DNA from: JBEGHD01 sp049334165
GTDB lineage: Bacteria > Bacteroidota > Bacteroidia > Flavobacteriales_D > Sanyastnellaceae
Assembly: GCA_049334165.1 (NCBI GenBank)
Contig: JBEGHD010000002.1
Reading direction: 5' to 3' (one strand)
Length of the DNA stretch: 64,000 nt
The notes below the pieces were generated by a model. That model saw only the letters and a program-made list of their open reading frames with translations, had not been told where the DNA came from and ran no database searches. The position numbers and the translations under genes were made by a program. Shown here piece by piece: positions 42,344-50,543 of the stretch. Within the stretch, counting starts at the first letter, position 1. Each line of letters begins with the position of its first letter.

Positions 42344-42852
42344 TCGAACATTTGTTTGTGCCAGCTTTTTTCGAGTGGCACCTCCCAGCTGCTTTCCAGC
42401 TCGGCTTTGTTTTTTACGAGGTTGTTGTAGACAGTGGTCTCGCTTGTTACTCGTCCTGATTTGATTAGTGCCCAAAAGTCGTTCATAGAAACGTGTCTGA
42501 GCTCATCGCCATCTCGATAGGTGACCACCATGCGGTTCATGAAAGAAATGCCCAGCAACTTTTCCAGACTTTGGATAGTGTGCACGGAGTCGTCAATTGA
42601 GCAACCGCTCGCATTGGCCTGATCTTCATCGACCATAAGAATAAGGAACGTACTGTATAGAAAAGCGTAGTCAGCTTTCAACTTGTTTCCATGAGCACTC
42701 CAGCTTTTAACGAAACTGTCGATTTCGGTACGCAGCATCTTTTCCTCTTTTTCATTTAGAGGTCTTTCGGATTGATAAATCCAAACCCGAGCGGTGTCGG
42801 GCATATCGGAGAATAATTCTTTCAGAGCCTGAGGTTTTGTAAGCTGTGCCAT
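42340..42852 (-). CDS. Conserved Bacteroidetes protein of unknown function
   Basis: The protein has 170 residues from the ATG at 42852. The frame is open to 42948 but the extra part looks non-coding. Recognisable stretches are VWIYQSERPLNEKEEKM, FVKSWSAHGNKLKADYAFLY and CSIDDSVHTIQSLEKLLGI. Homologues in this phylum are often labelled ABC transporter ATPase, but I find no Walker A or signature motif, so that label is not supported here. It has neither signal peptide nor membrane helix. Its stop overlaps the stop of the convergent CotH gene by 4 bases. Confidence 0.7.
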   Translation of the reverse strand: MAQLTKPQALKELFSDMPDTARVWIYQSERPLNEKEEKMLRTEIDSFVKSWSAHGNKLKADYAFLYSTFLILMVDEDQANASGCSIDDSVHTIQSLEKLLGISFMNRMVVTYRDGDELRHVSMNDFWALIKSGRVTSETTVYNNLVKNKAELESSWEVPLEKSWHKQMFD

Positions 42853-42999
42853 TTGTGCTGTTCTTTTGTGCTTTCTGATGCAAATGTACAAACCCACATC
42901 GTATGAAAATGTTGCTTGTAAAACTTCCGTAGAATTAAGGCAAAGCAAATTTTCATACTTTAGAGAAATTTGAAAATCACGCCTTTCGAAATCGTCTTC

Positions 43000-43341
43000 A
43001 TGAAAAAGTTGCTCTTCATTTTCGCGTTAGCCACTTTCCTTTTTCCATCCTGCTCTAAGGCACCGGGGGCTCAAGCCACTGCTGGAGGAGCAATTGCTGC
43101 AGATCTCAAAAGTGTAATTGACAATCAGGACATTGATGGTGTGATCATTTGCTGTGTAGACTGTGAATGCAATGTTTCGTACGATGAGGAAGGGGAATAC
43201 GAATTTCAGGGTGCGAATTTTATTGTCATAGATTCGATCTCTTACAACCTCAATAATTTGCACAGCTATGATGTGCAGACTATCGAAGATCCCGATGGCG
43301 AAGAAGGTTCGAAAAAATTCCTCATCCTATTTTTCCCCTAA
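43000..43341 (+). CDS. Small lipoprotein
   Basis: This 113-aa protein has a lipoprotein signal (KKLLFIFALATFLFPSC; the lipobox is F-P-S-C at about residue 17). The ATG at 43000 is chosen over an upstream start at 42970 because the charged-hydrophobic signal begins there. The mature part is short, with a Cys cluster (GVIICCVDCECNVSYD) and an acidic middle (YDEEGEYEFQGANFIVID). It is probably attached to a membrane facing the periplasm. No family was recognised. It is convergent with the TPR regulator gene, and no terminator is evident between them. Confidence 0.65.
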   Translation: MKKLLFIFALATFLFPSCSKAPGAQATAGGAIAADLKSVIDNQDIDGVIICCVDCECNVSYDEEGEYEFQGANFIVIDSISYNLNNLHSYDVQTIEDPDGEEGSKKFLILFFP

Positions 43342-43356
43342 TCAGTTCTTTTGGTT

Positions 43357-45018
43357 CTAGGACGCTTTTGTCAATTCGATATTTTCCAGAAAGTTAGAGA
43401 GGTCTTGATCGGCATTGATGTTTAGCTTTTTGCGAAGCCTGTTCCGTGCCTTTTTCACGGAGTCCGGAGAGATGCCCAGGACAGATGCAATTTCTTTAGT
43501 GCTCATCCCGACTCTGAGAAGCGAGCTAAGTCTTTTTTCTTTAGTTGTAAGGTTGGGAGCTACAGCGCTCAAAGCCGACAAGAAAGAGGGGTGAACCTCT
43601 TCAAAGTATACGCTAAACTCTTTCCAGTCGCGGTCGGTGTTGAAGGCGAATTTCAATGAAGACCTAATGTCCTGTAATCCGCTCCTTGATTCATCTGGGA
43701 TATCCTTGTCTAGCTTCTCAAGTTTCTCTTGCAGCTCTTCCAGCTGTTTGTTTTTTTGAATGATCCGCAAGCCCTCTTTCGTGAGCGATCGAACTTTCAT
43801 GTCGAGCTCGCTCTGGAGCTTTTCTCTTCTTGCTTGCTCCAGTTCAATTTCTTGTTCGTGCACCCGATTTTCCGCTTTTCTAATGCGCGTCAGATTGCGC
43901 ATCCGAATAAAAAATGCAATCCCAATTGAAACGGCAAGTGCCAAAAGCAGAATGAAGAGCCACTGTTTGTTTTGCTCTGCCTGATTTTGGGCTTCCAGCA
44001 GCGCAATTTCGTTTTCTTTCTCAGATAGTTTGAATTTGCCCTCAGCTTCGGCAACAGCAGCTTCTTTTTCTTTGTTGTAAAGCGAATCCTTTAGAGTAGA
44101 CAATTTAGAAATTACTTGAAACGCTTCTTTGTGGTTCCCTTTGTTATTGAGTGCCCCTGCTTTTCTCTCCAGGATTTCGGGTACGTTTTTGAGGTTACCT
44201 ATTTCACGGTACAAATGGATGGCGCTGTCGCCAGTTGAGAAGCCTTTGCTGTACTCTCCACGAGAAAAATGTATTGTCGACAAAGCAAAGTTGGCGTTTG
44301 CCAGACCGATTTTGTGATCAAATCGCTTGCTGAGTCTCCTGGCTTTGGTGATGTAATGAACGGCACTGTCAATTTCATCTGAGTTGATGAAAACAGTTGA
44401 AATGTTGAGGTAAGCTGGAATCGCGTTAGTTGTGTCCTCGTTTGCTAAAGCACTTTCAACGAGGCTACGGAAAATTTTGAGTCCGCGCTCCTTTTGACCA
44501 TCTGCAGCGTATACGATCCCCATGTTCCCTTCAACCTTGTAGATGTTGTCGATCTCTTCTTTTGTTTTGTAGATCTCCAAAGCTTTTTGATAGTAATCGA
44601 GACTCGACTTCAATTCGCCTCTCCTAAATTTTAGTCTGGCGATGGCTGAGTAAACTTGAGGTAAGTAGTGATGGTTTTTATGCTCTCTAAAGTACTTGAC
44701 TGCGGGGAGCAGTTCTTCGTAAGCTCTTTGAAATTGACCAGTGAGGATGTAATTCTCACCACTCATATAATTAGCAACTGCCGTCAACATCGGATCGTTT
44801 TCGGCCAGGGGTTTTAGCTTTTCTACTTCTACCAAAGACTGGTAGGGCAAAGATTCATGGTAAAGTCGTTGAGCCTCTTTTAAAATTGTGTGGTATCCCG
44901 GATGTGCGAGCGAATCTACTTTTTGCCCGAATGAAGAAGAAATGAATACCAGCTGCATCGAGATAATTGTAAGAATTACGAATGAGGCAGGAAGTTTTTT
45001 TGTCAAAGGTGAAATCAT
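43357..45018 (-). CDS. TPR-TM-HTH membrane regulator (LuxR-like C-terminus)
   Basis: The protein has 553 residues. A signal-like N-terminal helix (FVILTIISMQLVFISSSF) is followed by about six TPR units (residues 35-325), for example YSAIARLKFRRGELKSSLDY. A membrane helix (WLFILLLALAVSIGIAFFI) follows, then a basic coiled coil (about 370-430). The C-terminal helix-turn-helix (about 490-540: LLRVGMSTKEIASVLGISPD, then VKKARNRLRKKL) is GerE/LuxR-like. TPRs outside and a DNA-binding domain inside would make it a one-component transmembrane regulator. No phosphoacceptor domain is present. The target is unknown, although it lies beside a lipoprotein and a TauE exporter gene. Confidence 0.8.
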   Translation of the reverse strand: MISPLTKKLPASFVILTIISMQLVFISSSFGQKVDSLAHPGYHTILKEAQRLYHESLPYQSLVEVEKLKPLAENDPMLTAVANYMSGENYILTGQFQRAYEELLPAVKYFREHKNHHYLPQVYSAIARLKFRRGELKSSLDYYQKALEIYKTKEEIDNIYKVEGNMGIVYAADGQKERGLKIFRSLVESALANEDTTNAIPAYLNISTVFINSDEIDSAVHYITKARRLSKRFDHKIGLANANFALSTIHFSRGEYSKGFSTGDSAIHLYREIGNLKNVPEILERKAGALNNKGNHKEAFQVISKLSTLKDSLYNKEKEAAVAEAEGKFKLSEKENEIALLEAQNQAEQNKQWLFILLLALAVSIGIAFFIRMRNLTRIRKAENRVHEQEIELEQARREKLQSELDMKVRSLTKEGLRIIQKNKQLEELQEKLEKLDKDIPDESRSGLQDIRSSLKFAFNTDRDWKEFSVYFEEVHPSFLSALSAVAPNLTTKEKRLSSLLRVGMSTKEIASVLGISPDSVKKARNRLRKKLNINADQDLSNFLENIELTKAS

Positions 45019-45228
45019 GAATGACCAGGCTATTGAGTTTATTATTGGAGTTGTCCCCTCTTGTCAAATTTACAAACCCTACTAAAAGAAGTGCTCCGAG
45101 AGCGGTTTGATTGTGGGGTGTCACCCATTTGTCACCCTTTTTTATGCGTACTTTTGGATCTCGATCGAAAAAAGAGCGCCAGAATATCTGGGTAGGAAAA
45201 CCAACCTCATTTGGCGACTTTTGCCCGC

Positions 45229-45960
45229 ATGGATTGGGTTTACCTCGTCATGTTTCTCTTTGGAATGGGTGCTTTCATTTTGAGCACGGTGAGCGGTGGA
45301 GGAGGAGCGCTCGTTTTGGTGCCTTCCCTGAGTTTTTACTTCAAAACAGATGTTGTGGCACCGCTCATCCACCTAGCAAATTTTATCGGTCGGCCTTCAC
45401 GGAGTTTACTTTTTTGGCAACACATCCGGTGGGATGTTGTGAAAGCTTATCTTCCTTCAGCACTTATTGGTGGATTTCTCGGAGCCTGGCTTTTTGCATC
45501 CATGAAAATGGAATGGCTACAGATAATCATTGCCTTATTTTTGATCAGCACGGCTTTTCAGTTCCGGTGGGGTAAGAAAAAGCCTTCATTTGAAATGAGG
45601 CGATGTTACTTCGCTCCATTGGGATTTTCCGTTTGCTTCTTGAGTTCTATTGTTGGAGCTACCGGACCGGTTCTCAATCCGTTTTACTTAAACTTTGGAG
45701 TAACAAAAGAATCTTTGATTGCTACAAAATCGGTGAATTCCTTCTTCGTGGCGATTGTTCAGATTTCGACTTACGCCTATTTCGATGCGATTTTCGGAGT
45801 GTTTTGGGGCTATGGGATAGCCCTTGGATTGGGTGCAACAGCAGGAAACCTGATCGGGAAGCGCTTGCTCAGAAAAGTTTCCGACAAGCGCTTCCGACAG
45901 TTTGTTATAATTATGATGGTGATCAGCGGTGTGGTAATGCTAGTAAAGCAATTGAGTTAG
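45229..45960 (+). CDS. Sulfite exporter TauE/SafE family permease
   Basis: This 243-aa permease has about seven or eight helices. The family's duplicated Gly-rich segments are LSTVSGGGGALVLVPSLSFY near the N-terminus and LSSIVGATGPVLNPFYLNFG mid-protein. I use the ATG at 45229 (MDWVYLVMF); the frame also has a TTG at 45211. TauE/SafE proteins move sulfite, organosulfonates or related anions across the inner membrane; the substrate is not readable here. It is a single gene on the plus strand. Confidence 0.85.
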   Translation: MDWVYLVMFLFGMGAFILSTVSGGGGALVLVPSLSFYFKTDVVAPLIHLANFIGRPSRSLLFWQHIRWDVVKAYLPSALIGGFLGAWLFASMKMEWLQIIIALFLISTAFQFRWGKKKPSFEMRRCYFAPLGFSVCFLSSIVGATGPVLNPFYLNFGVTKESLIATKSVNSFFVAIVQISTYAYFDAIFGVFWGYGIALGLGATAGNLIGKRLLRKVSDKRFRQFVIIMMVISGVVMLVKQLS

Positions 45961-45981
45961 CGCGGCTTGAAAAAAACAATT

Positions 45982-46037
45982 TGCTATGGGCAACGAGCAA
46001 CTTGAGAAAATTCAAAATCCCAAAAAACAAATTCCAA
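45982..46037 (-). repeat. Diverged remnant of the 167-bp tandem repeat
   Basis: Read on the minus strand, this stretch contains TTGTTTTTTGGGATTTTGAA and, further on, GTTGCCCATAGC. These correspond to the TTGTTTTTTGGGATTTGGAA and GTTGCCCATTGC segments of the array at 28961-29461. It shows that the unit is dispersed and not confined to the array. The match is partial and judged by eye. Confidence 0.45.
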
Positions 46038-46199
46038 AGGGGGGACAACGGTCGAGCAACCTGAATCTCATTTAACTAATCCCAAAGCTGCAAGTAATTT
46101 CCACCTACGCTAAGGCTTTCTACTCCGCAAAAGCTTCGTATAACACAGTCGGTGGTCACGAAGAATTCGTAATCCGCAATTGTTCATTCGTAATTCACA

Positions 46200-46652
46200 C
46201 TACTTACTGAGCAGTTCCTTCACTTTGGAGGCGACTACTTTTCCATCTGCCTTTCCGGCAAATTGCTTTGAAGCCACACCCATCACTTTGCCCATGTCGG
46301 CAGGAGATTGAGCTCCGGTTTGCTCGATGATCTTTTGGATTTCTTTTTCCAACTCCTCGTCTGACATCTGTTCTGGGAGGTAAGTTTCAATCACATCTGC
46401 CTGGTCCATTTCTTCTTTCATCAACTCCTCGCGACCTTGCTCTTTGTAGATCGCGGCCGATTCCATTCTTTGCTTGTGGAGTTTGCTCAAAATCTTGATA
46501 CCGGTTTCATCATCAACTTCTCCGGAGCTTCCTTCTTTAGTGGCTTCCATGAGTAGTTTCGATTTGATGTCGCGCAATGCAGAAAGACGCTCGCGGTCCT
46601 TGGCTTTCATTGCTTCTTTGATGTCGTTGTTGATTTTATCTGTCAGTGACAT
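46200..46652 (-). CDS. GatB/YqeY domain-containing protein
   Basis: This 150-aa helical protein matches the YqeY family over its full length: SLTDKINNDIKEAMKAKDRE at the start, LRDIKSKLLMEATKEG, AAIYKEQGREELMKEEM, IETYLPEQMSDEELEKEIQK and MGKVMGVASKQFAGKADGKV. The start is placed at the ATG at 46652, because the extra ten residues up to 46682 precede the conserved domain. The domain resembles the C-terminal tRNA-binding part of GatB, but the stand-alone function is not established. In many Bacteroidetes the gene sits next to ftsZ. Here a surface protein gene and a regulator gene separate them. Confidence 0.9.
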   Translation of the reverse strand: MSLTDKINNDIKEAMKAKDRERLSALRDIKSKLLMEATKEGSSGEVDDETGIKILSKLHKQRMESAAIYKEQGREELMKEEMDQADVIETYLPEQMSDEELEKEIQKIIEQTGAQSPADMGKVMGVASKQFAGKADGKVVASKVKELLSK

Positions 46653-46733
46653 AGTGTTCTGATTTTTGTCCAAAGCTACCAAATTGACTCAAAATTCGAT
46701 GACTAAAGATTGAAAAGAACTGTAAACAAAAAA

Positions 46734-46753
46734 CCCCGGAAACTAATCCGGGG
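46734..46753 (-). terminator. Terminator of the beta-helix surface protein gene
   Basis: CCCCGGA (46734-46740) pairs with TCCGGGG (46747-46753) around a 6-base loop. An A-run at 46726-46733 becomes the U-tract on the minus transcript. It lies about 70 bases after the stop at 46825. Confidence 0.75.
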
Positions 46754-46824
46754 CATTCTGTTTTCACCTTAAAGAGAAATCCGATTAAGCATTTCTCCCC
46801 AGTACCAAAACCTATGTTATGAAT

Positions 46825-49800
46825 TTAATCTAGCGGGCAGTTGGTTCCAAAAAAGCCAATAAAAGTGAGAAGGTCTGAGGTGCTCACTTCGCTGTCGTTG
46901 TCTAGATCAAAATCTCCGCAATTTGATTGGCAGCCATATTCCGAAATGAAGATCAAAAGATCCTGGGTGTCTCGAACTAAATCGTTGTTGTAATCTCCAA
47001 CACAACCCAATGATTCACCTGTTTCAATAATTTCCAGTGAGAACTGACCGCGCTGGAAGTTGGCACCATCAACGCGCAGCAAATAAGTTTCTCCCGGTAT
47101 TAATCCCGAATAATTACCAATTTCGTCCTGGTTGACCTGGCTTGAGTTGCTGCAGGCAATGAATTCTTCTGAGGTACAGCCCTGATAGAAAAGCGCCTGT
47201 CTCAACCTGAAGAAGTTGGTGTAGTTGTTCAGGAGAAGTGTTTGAATTTCAACTTCACCGGTTTCGGGAGCTACAAAAGAATACCAGACTGATTGCCCTG
47301 GGTTTATGGCGCAAGGGGTGGTGAAGTCTCCATTGTTTGTTGCGCACAAATTGTCATCAACAATCAACTGATCTAAAGCTACTGGGATGGCATCTTCGCA
47401 TTCATCATTTACCTTGCAACAAGGTGCTGTAAAGGCTTCTTCAAAGGTTTCGAAACAATCGCCTTCCGTGAAGTAAGTGATCGCATCAACCGTTCCTCCG
47501 TTCGCCAGTTGGTAGTTGAGAACCACCGATTGCGGACTTTCTTCGATGTCAAAAAACTCGTTGTTAATCACGAGGTAGCCAATTCCTGGAGCGTTCTTGT
47601 GATGTACAATGAGCTCCTGACTGTACCAATCGTTTTCATCACAAGCAGAAGCTTCTCCCTGAACAATCTCCTCTATTTCGCAAGCTGCTTCGTAGAGAGT
47701 GATGGAAACCTCTCCCAGGTCTCCAGATGAGCCAACCCGAAAGTAAACGTCCTGACCGTAATTTACTTCTAAAGGCTGTACAGTGAAGAATTCGCTCGAA
47801 CTCTCATCTCCTTCATCTACACATGCCACCTGATTGAAGTTTGAGCAGCTACCTGTAAAGACGGTGAGATTGACATCGGCCACCGTGTACTGGGCAATGG
47901 CAATAGTTATTGCTTTTACTGGCATGGTAAATTTGTACCAAACACTCGCCTCGTCATCGCCTGAGCAGCTGCCGGTAGGTTCCGATACGGCAGTGGCACA
48001 AGTGAGATCAGTGACTAACGAAGTGCTTGATTCGAAGACTAACTCAGTTGGGGCTGAGCAAAAATCATTAGGAAGAGAGCAAGGGTTGTTGAACTCGTAT
48101 GCTCCACGATCGGCTTCTCCATTTTGCGAACGCTGATCTTTCTTCAGGTCCTTGTTGCCAAGTACAGCATCTTGATCTACGAAGTCAATTGAAGCGCTAT
48201 TTCCCTGAAGTTGATAATTACCATTATTAAAATCAACGAACTGAGGATTGGCATCAATGTTTCCCGTTCCGTTCCAGCCACCTTCCACAGTGCAAAATAG
48301 CATGTCTGAGTCGCCCGCTCCTCCCATGTGTTCATCGTTATTCCAAAGAATTGAGTTGGTGACAAGAATATCAGACTCGTGAAAGAGAGCTGTATTGTTG
48401 TGGTTTACGATTGTTAGGTTGGTTAGCGTAATGGTTGAAGATTCGGTTAAATAAACAGCATCGGCTTTTTCTGTTCCAAGATTTTCATCGAACAGGGAAT
48501 TGCTTACTGTTAACTCGCTCTCTCCCGTGTGGATGGCGCCCCCTTCGGCTGCTGTATTGGATTTAAAAATACAGCGGTCTATCCATGCTTCGGGTTTGAG
48601 GTTGGCCACTGGTAAGGCATAGATGGCACCTCCCTGATCGGATGCCTCGTTTTGTTCAAAGTTGCAGTCCACAATCTTCAAGTCTCCATTGCCAGCCAGA
48701 TAGATCGCAGCTCCATTCTCGGCCTGGTTGCCGTAAAACTCGCAGTTGGAGATGTAGCCTTCGCCAAAGGTAGCTGTGAGTCCACCTCCGCGCTTTTCGA
48801 AGTTTGAAGAGCCGTTGGCATTTCCGGCAATAACTCTAAATCCATCAAGCCTTGTATCATTATGCGAACCTCCCTGAAATTCAACCACGTGATAAGAGTT
48901 GTCTGAAATATTGAATGGAAGTCCGATTGCGCCTGAGAGAGTGGTTGTATTGTTTTCGAAGTCTCTTGCTACAATCGATGTCTCGGTTCCATCAAAACCT
49001 CCATAAACTTCTACGCCAGGCTGAATGACGAAAGACAGATTTCGGTTTGGATTAAATGGTGTGTCATCGGGTAGGTAAGTTCCTTCGGCTACCCACACTT
49101 CGCTATAGTGGCAGGCGTTGTTGAGAGCCTGGAAGAGGCTAGTGTAGGCGTCTTCCCAGCTTTTTCCGTCATTGTTTCCAGTGGCGTCCATATCCACATA
49201 AATTCGTGAAGGAGTGTCTCCCTGAACCTCGTAGCACCCAAGATCCATAATGTCGTTTACCGTTCTTGGGTTGCCGGCCAGGTCTTCTTCGTTTAGCTCA
49301 ATTCCAAAGCTGTAGTTCACCCCGGGAGAGCAAACTGTGAGCTGATAGTTTCCAGCGTTTTCATTTACAAATTCGGCTGGTGTGTCAAGGTTTCCAAAAC
49401 CGGAACCCGTATGATCTTGCTGAAGAATGCAGTGAATAGCCGTACAACTTACATTAAGCGCCTTGTGAGGGCCGGAGGTGTTGCCGTCAAAAATAGAGTT
49501 GAATACATCCGAGTTTCTGACTATGCTCGTGTTACAGGTATTGTCCACGAAAGTGCAGTTCACTACATCACTATTAATAATCCCAGTTACATTGTTTCCG
49601 TTTTGATTGTCGAACTCATTATCATCAAATAGACATCCAAAGAAATTACACGAATTGGCCATCCGCCAGGCAAAGCAAGAAGTTACTCTACAATTTTGTA
49701 TAGTCGAGTTTCTGAAAAATGCGTTAAAAGGATTTGCTGCCGAGCAGTTGATAAAATCTGTTCCTGTAATTGTGACGTTGGGCAGACTATTTTGAATAGA

Positions 49801-50370
49801 TTCTGCCGTAACATTATTGAATTCACAATTGCTAACTAGTACTGTAGAGGAGTTAGTTCCTGCACAGCCAACAAAAAGCGAAATTTCGTCATAAGTTAAA
49901 TTGAAGAAATTACAGTTTTCGAAGGTGATGTCTGCCTCTGTGTTTTCAGTGATCCACATAAATGCATCATCACAGAAGCCGGCATAGTCATTCATGTTGT
50001 TGAAAGTGATGCCATCAATAGTGATCGTATTGTTGAAAGCAATTCTCACAGCCAGGCTACCCCCGTCAAAAACTGTAGGATGGTCCTCAGGTGATCTTTG
50101 GCTTAAGAAAGTTTCATTCCCTGAAAAGCCTCCGTAGTAGGTGAGGTTTTCATAAGTATTATAAAATGCGACACCGTAGACTCCTTCTGCAATCCAAATT
50201 TGATCATTGTCTTCCAGGACAGCCGAAGGAGGTAGATCCTGATATGCCTCCTCCCAGCTCGAGCCATCGGGGTTATTTGCATCAGAATCTGCATCCACGT
50301 AAATGATATCTCCCCGTACATTTGTGAAGAGGAACAGGGAGAGCGTAAAGAGTAGTAGAGATTTTTTCAT
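46825..50370 (-). CDS. Secreted parallel beta-helix protein with tandem dockerin-like repeats
   Basis: The protein has about 1181 residues from the ATG at 50370 (signal peptide SLLLFTLSLFLFTNVRG; the frame stays open to 50418). Two right-handed beta-helix regions each begin with the same entry motif (IIYVDADSDANNPDGSSWEE and IYVDMDATGNNDGKSWEDAY), as in choice-of-anchor/PbH1 proteins. Two later beta-sandwich modules (near FCSAPTELVFESS and DECEDAIPVALDQ) follow. The end carries two EF-loop/dockerin-like repeats: DYNNDLVRDTQDLLIFISEY and FDLDNDSEVSTSDLLTFIGF. No T9SS domain is present. It may bind or cut glycans; no catalytic residues were identified. Confidence 0.8.
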   Translation of the reverse strand: MKKSLLLFTLSLFLFTNVRGDIIYVDADSDANNPDGSSWEEAYQDLPPSAVLEDNDQIWIAEGVYGVAFYNTYENLTYYGGFSGNETFLSQRSPEDHPTVFDGGSLAVRIAFNNTITIDGITFNNMNDYAGFCDDAFMWITENTEADITFENCNFFNLTYDEISLFVGCAGTNSSTVLVSNCEFNNVTAESIQNSLPNVTITGTDFINCSAANPFNAFFRNSTIQNCRVTSCFAWRMANSCNFFGCLFDDNEFDNQNGNNVTGIINSDVVNCTFVDNTCNTSIVRNSDVFNSIFDGNTSGPHKALNVSCTAIHCILQQDHTGSGFGNLDTPAEFVNENAGNYQLTVCSPGVNYSFGIELNEEDLAGNPRTVNDIMDLGCYEVQGDTPSRIYVDMDATGNNDGKSWEDAYTSLFQALNNACHYSEVWVAEGTYLPDDTPFNPNRNLSFVIQPGVEVYGGFDGTETSIVARDFENNTTTLSGAIGLPFNISDNSYHVVEFQGGSHNDTRLDGFRVIAGNANGSSNFEKRGGGLTATFGEGYISNCEFYGNQAENGAAIYLAGNGDLKIVDCNFEQNEASDQGGAIYALPVANLKPEAWIDRCIFKSNTAAEGGAIHTGESELTVSNSLFDENLGTEKADAVYLTESSTITLTNLTIVNHNNTALFHESDILVTNSILWNNDEHMGGAGDSDMLFCTVEGGWNGTGNIDANPQFVDFNNGNYQLQGNSASIDFVDQDAVLGNKDLKKDQRSQNGEADRGAYEFNNPCSLPNDFCSAPTELVFESSTSLVTDLTCATAVSEPTGSCSGDDEASVWYKFTMPVKAITIAIAQYTVADVNLTVFTGSCSNFNQVACVDEGDESSSEFFTVQPLEVNYGQDVYFRVGSSGDLGEVSITLYEAACEIEEIVQGEASACDENDWYSQELIVHHKNAPGIGYLVINNEFFDIEESPQSVVLNYQLANGGTVDAITYFTEGDCFETFEEAFTAPCCKVNDECEDAIPVALDQLIVDDNLCATNNGDFTTPCAINPGQSVWYSFVAPETGEVEIQTLLLNNYTNFFRLRQALFYQGCTSEEFIACSNSSQVNQDEIGNYSGLIPGETYLLRVDGANFQRGQFSLEIIETGESLGCVGDYNNDLVRDTQDLLIFISEYGCQSNCGDFDLDNDSEVSTSDLLTFIGFFGTNCPLD

Positions 50371-50543
50371 GGTGAAAAGTATTTTTTGGTGAAAAAGAAT
50401 GTTGATCCAAATCTCCAATAAACTACTCTTCAGTGCGTCATCCTTATGGGTGATATTGGCGCCAAAAACAGCGCTAAACGGGCAAAATACATCTTATGGG
50501 TGACAAGGAGGTAGGAAGGATTTAGCGCTTATGATTCGTCTGG

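Noticed and set aside
42340..42852. Label ABC transporter ATPase often attached to this family
   Set aside because: No Walker A, Walker B or signature motif is present.
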